DNA of 64,000 nucleotides, taken from assembly GCA_037954325.1 (NCBI GenBank), contig JBBMNZ010000007.1:14051001-14115000 (forward strand), written 5' to 3'. Source of the stretch: Fistularia commersonii (taxonomy: Eukaryota; Chordata; Actinopteri; Syngnathiformes; Fistulariidae). The translations under genes and the position numbers were made by a program. This document shows positions 26,301 to 38,300 of this stretch, piece after piece. The notes beneath the pieces are model-generated. The model was not told the DNA's origin, made no database searches, and saw only the letters and a list, made by a program, of their open reading frames with translations. The stretch's first letter is position 1. Each line of letters starts with the position of its first letter.

Positions 26301-29300
26301 TAATTTGCTGAGTGCAATCACCCAAAGCCTTATGCGAATCATCATCTTTTGCAATTCTCTCAATTTTTCATCATCTTGAAATTAATAATTGATGCCATCT
26401 CCTCAAAATGACTTTATCATCACAAAAAGGGAAGATCTGAATGGATAAAAAAGAAACAAAAAAAAACATATACATCTTAATTCCTCCACTGGCTGAAAAC
26501 AGTTAAATTATTTTTGGCAGCAAGCAGATTGTGTAAACAAGCTTAAGGGCTTCATGGTAATACATTTTTAGATTATACCATGTTTGTTTCAGGGAGTTTA
26601 CTTTCTTTTCTTTACCTAACACCATAGCTTCTCACAAAGACAGCTTAAGCTCTGTCTCTAAACCGATCAATAATTTCAGTTTGAGTAAACACACCACGCT
26701 CAGAGGCTTATGTTTATGTGAGTGCGTGCATGTGTGGGAGCACATATGTGCACCTACATTCGGGTTAAAAGTCTGTTTTCTTCAGGTTTATCTTAAACCC
26801 CTCCTCTGTAAACATATAAGTCCGCAAATGAGCGTGTCATGTTTCATTGTCATGTTTTTTTTTTTTCCTCTGCTCTTAAAAGGCCACCTCTTCTCAAAAG
26901 CAGTAATATGACAGCTAAAAGTGAACCAATGGATCTGTTTTCAGTGGATAAATCTTGTAACCTCCCTAACTCCCGCTCAAGAGAGCACATTACTTTGGAA
27001 AGCATGTGCTCTCATGCGCTGACGGGCGGCCTCGCTCTTCGATATTTACCCGCTGCTCTTTGTGGTCCGCAGCCACAATACTAAGACAACCACCTGGTTG
27101 GATCCCCGCTTGGCGAAGAAGGCAAAGCCCCCTGAGAAATGCGAAGATGGAGGTATGTACAATAGGGTACAGCTGCTCTACTCAAGCATACATTTACTCC
27201 ATTAACTACTAAAGACATACCTCTGCTGCATACGCTGTAATACAATATTTATCACTTTACGCGTTTTCACCCAGCTAATGAAATCAACGACTGAGGTCAT
27301 ATTTAACATCCTTTTGAAATTACACGTCACTTAGGAGCATCTTTTTCACATGGCCTAACATGGGATTTCCTGCGCCAAGGTCTAGTTTAATGAATTTCAA
27401 ACATGCTTTGCCATCCCCAGGATGCTAATGTGTGTTTAAGTGCATGCATAGACAGAGAGTGGCCACAGCTGAAAGAGTGGGACCCTTCTAGCCTGGTTTT
27501 AATGGATTTTTTACAGGCGGAAGGGGAAGTGAGTTGGTGTGTTGCTTCTGAAAAGCGGCTCCAAAGCGCTTTCTTGCGTGAAAAGCCCCCTCCCACCCAC
27601 CCCCAACCCCTCACTCTTTTGTTCTATCCTTCTGCCTGATATGTTCAGCAGGGCATTACATACATTAGCCATTCTGGCCTGCCTGCTTGTTGACACAGAA
27701 ATGTTCACTAAATTATTGTAGGCTATTGTCATGGCTACTTTCTTATGCTAAATGCCATCAGGGGAGAAAATACATGGTAGCTGCTGAACCACCAAGCTGA
27801 ATGGTACAACTCTCAGATGACTGCTGAATAAATACTGTGCTTGCTCTACCTTTTTCTTCCATTTCATGAATTTGCTGTGCCTCCCTACTCGTATCTGTCT
27901 ATTTGCCTCTAACTGGCATGTATTTTTGTTGCAGAATTACCTTACGGCTGGGAGGAAATTGATGACCCGCAGTACGGCACGTACTACGTAGAGTAAGTTT
28001 TATTGATCCATTCAGTCATCAGCCATCATCCCAAACTTATCCTCACAGTTGCACATGATACATACACACACAAATGCTCAAGTGCATTTCCCAAGACAGA
28101 TCAGAGTACAAGTGCATGCTCTGCTTAGTGTACATTAGCAATGGACCGGCATAAATCATTGTTGTCTAAAAATAAACAAATGGATCTACCTCATGGCTCA
28201 TTTTGTTTATCTTGGGCAGCGATGCTCCGATGATAGTGCCCCATGCAGAGATGAAGCATTTACCTTCGGATCTGCTGAAGATTCTGATCAGGAACTTCCT
28301 TTTGTTTACCAGTGGGTGGCAAAATGAAACTCAGTGGGTACCCTTGCATTGACCTGAATGCGAACACAATATTTGATTCTGCCTCCATCGTGTTTTACCT
28401 CTGTCTGTACAGAGCACAAGTATGTGTGTTGTTGTTGTGCATTTATGTCTGTCGGCCCTGCAGGAGACGCCCGAAAAACATAGACATCATAGCAGCGGTA
28501 GAGCGAAAAAGGGAGATTTTTCGATGGGTATGCGAGGAGGAAGGAGAGTTAGCAATCTGCACTGATGAAAAGAAAATGGAAAGACACATTGTTTTATTGG
28601 TCTGACTATAGCGAAAAGCCTCCTGGGTAGACGTGACAAGAGAGAAGCTCCCACTGTTTGGACAAGGAGTCAATGGCAGATATAGATAGAGTTTGTAGCT
28701 ACGAGTGTTTTGTCTTAAAATGAGCTCACGATGAAACACTAGCTTGAGTTTGTACGCCAGGGGGACAACAGGCAGTTTACCCTGTTTTAGAGGAACAGGA
28801 TGTTGACAGTAGGGAAGGGGCTTCGTTTCCTGCAATATTCAATTAAATGTTCTCCATACAAAGTGAAGCGGAGCCTCTCGCTGTACGTGTGCTGTGTTTA
28901 TGAATATATTAATATCGGCACCACTAAAGCATCCATCTATTAGAAAATCTGGTTCATTTATAGGTAATGTTTATGCATAATTAATAACAGAAAAATGGTT
29001 CAGTAACACTCATTAAGTTTTAGGAGTGCGCGTGTGAGCATGTGCATATGAGTCCTCTCATACTCCTGAACTTTTTCATGTCACAGCCACATCAACCAGA
29101 AAACCCAGTTTGAGAACCCAGTCCTGGAGGCGAAGAAGAAACTGAGCCAGGAGACGGCTGCCATCCAGCAAGCAGCTGCAGCAGCAGTGGCAGCAGCAGG
29201 CTCTCAAGGTAAACTGGCTCTTCAACTTTTGCTTCCTCTTGGTTTTTCTTTGTGTGTGGGGGGGGTTTTCACAAAGTGTAACAAGACAAAAACCTCCAGG

Positions 29301-32300
29301 TTGGATATAAGGGAAGGACACATATAAATTAAAATGTGCTCTTATGGAAATGCACAATGGCCATACTGCAACTGTAAACCATGAAGACCTTTTAAGATAT
29401 TATGACATATTCAGGACTTTCTTGTGGGTGTTGATGCTGCCTTAGGTCTTGGAGCGATATCTTTGGCTCGACTTAAAGGTTGGGTCATATGGAAAAGAAA
29501 GGCCGCTGCCAGCTTGGCCATTTTAACAACACAAATAGACCACATCTCCAGCGTGAGAAGGAGTAAGATTCTACTTCTACTTCAAGTTTATGTATATATT
29601 TCAGTTTTCTTACTATAGAAAGAGTTTCAGAGAGTTTTTACCAATTTTTTTTCATTTTGTTTTAATTTTTGCCAGTTTGAAGAGGTGATTACATCTGCAT
29701 AGGTCATTATTCTATGACTTAACTGTGATCTTTTTAGCTAATATGGAAAGGAAACACATAATCGGTATTCTACAGCATAGTATACATAATATTAAAACTG
29801 TAGATATTGGAAAAACAAAACAAAACATGATATTACAGTTATTGCCTTTTTAGTGAAAACACCCCTTCAAAATTTCGAGGGAAAGCGGTGTTTGTTCTTT
29901 CTGCTGAGCCCATCCCATCACTCTGTCATTTCATTTTTGCCCCAATTATCTACCCTTGTATCTCTGTAACTACACCACAGAACAACAGGAGCAATTTGTA
30001 ATTACGTGGTTAGCATTCACGGCTTAATCAATTTCTCTTTTTACTGTAAGTCACCCTACACATAACCGACATCGTCATGTCTGAATTTTAATTGTAGTTT
30101 AATTACTTCGGCTTATACACTGTGTGAAGGATGAGCTTTTTGTCTCGGTAAGAGTGCTATACATGTTTTCTCAGAAATGAAAGCAATACATGCTATATAG
30201 TTTCAGGTGAAAGTCAGACACAAGTCACTGCACAATTGTGTCAGAATGTGCCTTTTTCTCCTGTGGTTCATTCATGTAAAAGCAATTTTCAAGGCTCTAT
30301 TAATGGTGTGCTTTTAAGGTTGTCAAGAAGCTTTTCTACTGTCATAAACCCTGCTGATTATACATAATAGATTAAAGTGTCGGCACAGTCGATAGACAGA
30401 CTCGCTGTATATTGCGCTGCTGGCATTTTGGGAAAGGAGAGTGGGAATGCAAAGGAAATCAGCTTTTGGTGATTTTTGTGGGCACCAGCTGGTGGAACAG
30501 CAGACTGGAGAGGCCAGGGTTATCAGACACCCTCCGCCCAGGTGTGGAGGCGCCGAGGCTACCGCTCTCTCACCCCTGATTACAGATAATACAACCAAGT
30601 GAGCTGTCACTTGGCTGCTATGATGGAACTGATCATCCGTCAGCAGTTACGCTCTTGGCATGAGAGCTAACAGAAGTTCAAGTTGGGAGGTTTCCAGACA
30701 CTTATACTGCTTTCCACAAAATGAAACACATACATTGTGTAGATAAACTTCGATGGAATAAGTATTAGCAATGCGTCAAAAATGGATCTTTATGATTTCT
30801 CTTTTTAAACTCGGTCAATTTTTCTTTTGATGTATGTTCCATCTAGTCGTGATCATAAGTTTTAGTTTCCCTTTGGCTAACATGTCATAATTACTTCTAC
30901 TGAGCATGTATAAAGAATGATTACATTTACCTTCTGACTCTGAGACAGTGGCTATGCTAGGGGCAGTGGCGAGGGGAAGTTCAAGGTGGAGGTGGGACTT
31001 CATCGGGGATCAGCTCTGAGCCCCGTCTTGTTTGCAGTGGTGATGGACAGGCTGACAGATGAGATTCGACAGGAATCTCCATGAACCATGATGTTTACAG
31101 ATGACATTATGATCTGTAGTGAGAGCAGACAAAAGGTTGAGGAAAATCTAGAGAGGTGGAGGTATGCTCTGGAAGGGAGGGGAATGTAGGTTAGTCGGAG
31201 CAAGACATAAAAATATGTGAGTGAATGAAAGGAATCCGGGTGGAACGGTGAGGCTACAGGGAGTGGAGGTCAAGAAGTTGGAGGTTTTCAAATACTTGGG
31301 GTCAACAGTCCAGAGCAATTGGAAATGTGGAAAAGAGGTGAAGAGACAGATTCAAGCAAGTTGGAATGGGTGGAGAAAAGTGTCAGGGATACTGTGCGAT
31401 AGAAGACTATCGGCTAGAATTAAAGGAAAGGTGTACAAGACAGTGGTGAGACCAGTGGTGAGACCAGCGATGCTGTATGGCCTAGAAACACTTACAATGA
31501 CGAACAGACAGGGGGCAGAACTTGAAGTTCCAGAGATGAAGATGTTCAGGTTCTCTTTGGGAGTGACCCGGGTGGATAGGATCAGGAATGGGTCTATCAG
31601 AGGAGCAGCACATGTTAGATGTTTTGGAGAGAAGGTCAGAGAAGCCAGACTCAGATGGTTTCGTCATGCACAAAGGAGGGTTAGAGTATATATTGGTTGA
31701 CAGATGCTGGAATTGGAGCTGCCAGGCAAGAGGTCTCGAGGAAGACCAAAGAGAAGATTTATGGACGTAGTGAGAGAGTATATGAAGGTATTTGGTGTGA
31801 AATAGGAGGATACAGAGAATAGGGTTAGATGGAGAGGGTTGATTTGCTGCAGCGACCCTGAGGGGAAAAGACGAAAGGAGAAGTAGAAAAGAAGAAAACC
31901 TTCCGATACTCCAGCTTGTGTTTATGCATTTTTAATTTCTACCAAATACTTTATATTAGTTTGACTAATACAGACAGATATTATCATTGTCTTCAAACAA
32001 ATAATGTGCTCTTACAGAGACAGCTGAATAATTGTAATGCATTTCAATTATGTCATCATTATGTAACAAAATGTAAATCTGTTTTGTTCTACCTGATGAT
32101 TTATGACCGATAATCTAATATCAGTCTTTAGAGTTATATAGTAATAAGATAACACCTCTGTATTTACATTACATTACGGTCATTTGCCAGATGCTTTTAT
32201 CCAAAGCGACTTACAAAAAGTGCAATTCACTTTTTTTGGGGGGGCTAATTGCGATTAGTGGGGTAGTGCTTGGTGAAGAGGGAGGTATGTTTTCAGCTCA

Positions 32301-35300
32301 CGGTGGTAGTTGGGCAGCGACCCCGCTATTATGACCTTTTTAGGGAGTTCGTTCCACCACTGAGGAGCCAAAACCGCGAAGGGCCAAGTCCGGTTTGATT
32401 GGCAGCCGGGGGCTCTGAGTGATGGGGTGGACAGTCGCCGAGAGGTGGCAGATCGGAGGGGACGGGTAGGGACAGGTGGCTCGACCGTATCCTGAAGATA
32501 AGATGGGGCTGTCCCATTCACTGCCCGGTAGGCGAGCACCAGGGTCTTGAACTTGATGCGGGCGGCTACCGGGAGCCAGTGTAGGGACATAAGAAGGGGA
32601 GTTGTGTAAGGGAATTTGGAACGGTTGAACACCAGGCAGGCTGCCACATTCTGAATAAGCTCCAGAGACCGCTGAGGCTCCGGTAAGGAGGGAGCTGCAG
32701 TAGAAACTGTATGTTACTGTGGGTCACAATTGGTAAATTAAGAGCAGTATGATAACATGTTCTAAAGGTTTTATTCTTCATTGATGAGCTCATCAAAGAT
32801 TTGGTCAATGGCTGTGTGTCCATATTTAATTTAGAAAACTTGAATCCCTAATTTCCTTTATAGATATGCAGATTTGGAAGAGTAATGATGGTTTGTAATC
32901 ACTTTCATTATTAATGTAAACGATAACTAATTCTTGTAGTAAGAAAGCATTTCCTCGGTGTTTGTGAAGAACTTTGATTTCATCCAAAATGATTACTATC
33001 TTTGCAAAACAATAAAAATAATGTGAGGTATTAGGGGTATACATTATTGTACGTGTAAGTCTATAAGTCTTGGAATATGCACTCATTACTTTTGGTTGTT
33101 TAGAATTTGTTCAGAATTTACATCAATAATTGAATTTAGTTTTTGTTTATTTGATTATTACAAATAATGAGTTATAGGGAATAAAGGCACTTTGACAACA
33201 ATTATGAGAATAGTTGATTATTTTCTTTCCCCAAAAAGACCAATCTAAATAAAGTTTATCAGAAGAAGTAATGGCTAATTAATGTTTGGTCAAATGTAGT
33301 TGTTACAGAATGTTATCTTTAATAATGTGAGACAACTGTTACAAGTAATCTTACAACCAAATGCACATGGTTTGATTTAGACTGTTTACAGTGAGACTGC
33401 ATGCCCTTTTGGTATACACTTGTTCACTGTCAGCTTTTTTCCGATTGGCAGATGTCATTGTACATTTTGTGTGTATTCAAGCGGTAAACTCCTGGATATG
33501 CAGTACTTTTTGTGTCGTCTTTTTAAAGTTTTGCACTTTCAGTTACATGATTGGAAACAACATCTGTTGCTGCTCCATTGATACAGAAAGAATGATGTCT
33601 TCGTGATGATGCTGAATATTACCTCCGGAGATTTACAGAGCATAGGAAATCAAAACCATAGAGGTCTGATGTCTTGGATCAGATGGAGGAGATTTTTTTC
33701 TTTACTTTTTTTCGCCAGAGGCTTTTAACGTTGATCATCGTATATTAGTATGGACCTACCTTTGACTCTTGCATGCGAGATGGCCTGTGCTCACACTTCC
33801 TCCCTGTCTTTCTCCATTACCTTTCTTTTTCTTTATAAATACACACACACTCTACCAAGGTCGAATGGTTTATTTTCATGCTCCATGGGAGGAAACATCA
33901 AAAGAAAAAAAAAAAGAAAAAAATCATGATGAGTTTATCAGGCAATTTGAATGTGATTATGTAAATGAGCTTTGCTTGATCCATGCAACAGTGCGGACAT
34001 CTGGAGTCCACACTGTCTGTGATAACTTCCACTTGCTCACAGCTGGTTGGGTGACAGTGGATGTTTATAAGTGCCTCTGCATTTGATGGAATGAAACTGC
34101 CTTCATTTATATTCTTCTCACATGTCAGAGATTGTTAATAAGTGGTATGAAAACTGAAGAAAATATACTTTCATTTCTTTTCTGTTACTTCCATGATGTC
34201 AAACCTGAAATTTAGCACTCTGATCTTGAAAACAGAAATGAGGCCCATATCCTGCCGTTGCCGTGCAAACGATGGAGAAGTTGCAGACGATGGATTTCAA
34301 TTAAAATTCACAGAGCAGTTGTTATTGGGCAACATTCAGAGGAAAATTGATGTAATTTTGTCCAATTTAACTGTGGGTCGTGAAAGTCACTGTGAAGTGG
34401 AAAGTATACTTTCAGTCAAAAGACTTCATAAGAATGATTCACTTGGACTTATGTGCACTTTTACCATTTCATCACAGCCTGGCAAAAAATCCCTCTTCCA
34501 GCTTTATTCACATACATTTCAGTATCAGTATGTATTTTGCTGAATTTTTTTGATATCAATATTTTACATATTACCTGATGTATGTTCATTAAGTGTTGCA
34601 GGGTGGGGTGGGAGGGGGGTGTAAAATGATGTAGCTAGCTAAGGAAATTCCCAATCAATATATTAAAATCTATCTGTCCCCACAACCAGTTTTGGAAATA
34701 TCGAGACTGGTAATTGTTATTTAAATCTTGCCTTTATTTGACTGCCAGGATCACCTCCCACTATCAAAGCGAAATGTCCAATAATTGCAAATGTACTAGT
34801 GCTGCAACTGATGATTATTTTTATTTTATTGAATAATATTCAATAAAGTTGCCATGATTTCTTGGGGAAATCATGTTGAGAGGGCATTTTCCTTAATACC
34901 AAAAGAGACTACTCAGACTACAGAAACTACTGAAGGCTGATGGGGTCTAAAATTTAGAATCACATTTAATCAAAGGTTAGCTTAGAGATGTTAACAGTTA
35001 TTTTGCCATTAAATTACATATTTACATTTCTTTGCAATTGTCATCTCTTGTCATATTTTCAACATATTCCAGATATTTAGCAGTTGAAGTAGAAGTTAGC
35101 AGCTTTTCTTAAAACTTATTTCAAGAACGATGACTTTTCCCCACTTTAGACAGTCATATCCCATTCTTTCATCATAGATTTCAATCACTGGACCCGCCTG
35201 GCCTCAGTCCTGCTGTTTTTAACACAAAGCTATAATGCAGTCAAGGCCATTGACCAGCAGGCAGGAAGGGACAAACGATGTGATCTAAAGTGCTGATAAG

Positions 35301-38300
35301 AAAGAAATACCAGATAGGGATCTGCCCAGTTTAATTCAGTGTGACCCTGATAGCTGGTTATCTGTTGTATTGCTTATGCCAAAGCCAGGCATCTGGTCCA
35401 TACTGATGCCGCCCTGACCTTAAGCTATTCTACTGACAAACCTCTTTCATTCTTAGTCGTCACCTACTGTGTGTGCATGTGCGGGTATGGGCATGTGTGT
35501 TTGTACATCATGGTAATTTGGACACTGTCAGAGGTGTTACATGACTGCTCTACTCTAGTTCATTACAGGAGGAGGAACAGATTAGTGCATTAACAGTGAA
35601 AGCTATTATTTCATATGATTTCATTTGGTGATTTGTTCCCCTGTTTCATGAGTGTTTATGTAGATTATGCGTGAACATTGCGCTTGTTTATTAGAAATTA
35701 CCAACTGCTTTTGATGATTTTGTGGATGACTGATATATAACGCAGACATGAATGGATTTTATTGTTTCAAGTGTTGTGAATACATGTCAGTCGCTCAGCA
35801 CTTCACACAGACCCATTAGATGCACTCATACAAGTGCTCTCTGTTTGCAGGTCAAAGCGTTGTCTCCGGCTTTACAGCTGATCCTAGCCAGCTGAATGGT
35901 GAGATGTACCGCACAGCACTGAAAAAAAGCTCCCAGGGTTTTGGTTTCACCATTATTGGAGGTGATCGCACAGACGAGTTCTTGCAAGTGAAAAACGTGT
36001 TCAGCGACGGCCCTGCTGCCCAGGACAACAAGATGGCGTCCGGTGAGCAACATTTTTTAGACGTACTAGTGAGTCACTACAGATCTCAAATGATAAGAAT
36101 TAGACTGAATTCTCATTGAAATGGCTGTTTTTAATCACTGGTCCCAACACAGCACTTTCACGGCCAACTGGTACCAGAGCATTCATTTTATTTTTGTGTG
36201 CTGTCTCAACACTGTGTCATGAGTTCAACAAGGCAATAACCACAATAACAAGGGCACAAGTTTTATAGCAGACAGTATGATTATGGAGGATATGAAACAT
36301 CTTTGCTGCGCTTATCCTTGTCTAGTGGCTGTCTGCCTAAATCAACAGCTGTGGGCTCTGGGTGTGTGAGTGTGATCATTATAACAGTGACAGAATTCTT
36401 CACAATGAAAAAAGGAGGGAGGGAGGAAGCATTCATGTGGAAAGGACATTTTGGGGGGAAAGATCCATCAGACAAAGGAAAAAAAAAGCGCCTGCATGCA
36501 CCACAGAATAAGTGATGTCGAGATTGAAAACTGAATAAAGCTTTGATCAGTTTTTTTTTCCTTTTCCTTTTTTAAATCTCCTTTAGGTGATGTAATTGTA
36601 GAGATCAATGGGATGTGTGTCCTGGGGAAGACCCATCCAGAGGTGGTGCAGATGTTCCAGTCCATCCCAATCAATCAGTATGTGGACATGGTCCTCTGCC
36701 GTGGATACCCGCTTCCTCCGGATGTGGATCTAGAAAGTGATGACCCTCTCCCACCTCCTCCACCCCCGCCAGCCAATCAGCCCCAGCCAGCTTTGCATGG
36801 TGGCGAGATCGTAACTGCTGTGCCCCTCATTAACGGACAACCTCTGCTTGTGAAAGGTGATGTCCTCCATGGCTCCTCCCAGGAGCTCCATTATGTCACT
36901 ACAGACTCCAGCGGCCGACCAGTCGTTGCAGCCTTACCTAACGGGAGACAGGCGGAGCGGGGAGATGTTGCCACAAGTATGCTACAGCCGGAGCTGGTCA
37001 ACGTGCCGCTGGTCAAGGGGCCTGGAGGATTCGGTTTCGCCATTGCTGACTGTCCACTGGGCCAGAAGGTGAAGATGATCTTGGACGCGCAGTGGTGCAG
37101 TGGCCTTCAGAAAGGAGATGTCATTAAAGAGATAAACAGACAAAATGTCCAAACACTGAGCCACGCTCAAGTGGTGGACATTCTGAAAGACCTTCCAGTG
37201 GGCAGTGAGGTCAACGTACTGGTGCTTCGTGGAGGTAAATCTCTACTTTTGAAATCCACGCCTGCACGTTTTTATGGGTTATCTGTTTGTTTGTCTTTGC
37301 GATACTCTTTGTCTTTGGGTCTCTTCCCTCTTTTCATCCATAATTCCCAAGCTCTACCACCTCCCATGTTGCATTTTACAATAGGTACCCTTCAAAATAA
37401 TGACTCAAAACTAGATGTAGTGTGTCGAGAGTAAAGTCTTTAAACATTACAGAGGTCGCCTCTCTCCAGTTGGACGTTTTCTAAATCTAGATGTTTTCTA
37501 GATGTTTAAAAGCATCTCTTCAGCAGCAGGTCTTTGTTTTACACTCACGACTCATTGTGCCAGGAATAAACAAAAGAAAATCCTAACGTGTCACACAATG
37601 TTCAAGACTGTTAATAACTGATCTGACTCAGTTGGACATTTGCATTCACACCTGTTGCTCCTCCAGATGTGTCCTGATAATTTCAGGTTTCCGATGCATG
37701 TGTGAAAGGCGTAATCATTTCATCATTGCCCTGTGGGAGTTGAGGTCAGTGGGCTGATACTGACAGGGGGCTTGGTTGTGTCATAGCTGGCAAGGGGGTA
37801 CCACAACTCAGTACTGTTCTGGCAAGGTTCGGGCCATGCCAATGTGTCAGTTACTGCTCGGCATTCATGTTGTTTCACTCACATGTGGCTCATGTGTAGG
37901 ATGATCAGAAATTAGCTTGTTGACCCATATTTCTGCCTGTTACAAGCACACATGAGCTTTGTCAACCTTGTTCTAATTGAGGCGTAATGTGGCCTGTTAC
38001 AAATCTGAGAAGCTGGAATTACATAAGTGTTGATATGTGGTTTGTTCCACATATGTGGAGAGAGCAGCAGGGAGAGTACAGGCTTCGGTCATAGTAAACG
38101 TCTCTTACATCAATCTGCAGCAACCATACTGACTCAATGTGCTTTTCGATGAGCCCCGGATTGGGTTTGATCATCTGCAGAGCACGGTGGATTTGTGCAT
38201 GCTTCTGTATCTATGGTCCCTTAAAGAGCCGTGACTAAATAGCTATAGAAGGAAGGTCCCCAGGGGCTTCCTCCATATTTCCACTCCCCAGCAATCCTCT

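Larger units (their letters stand above)
29209..35850 (+). other. magi3: magi3 intron, 6.6 kb, with two LINE remnants
   Basis: Contains an RTE-like LINE remnant on the + strand (about 30930-31895) and an L2-like LINE 3' end on the minus strand (about 32160-32760). The remaining sequence is AT-rich, and no exon or RNA gene is supported in it. Confidence 0.85.

Noticed and set aside
34193..34543. 116-codon open frame on the plus strand
   Set aside because: No domain and no usable splice context; it would interrupt the magi3 frame if included.
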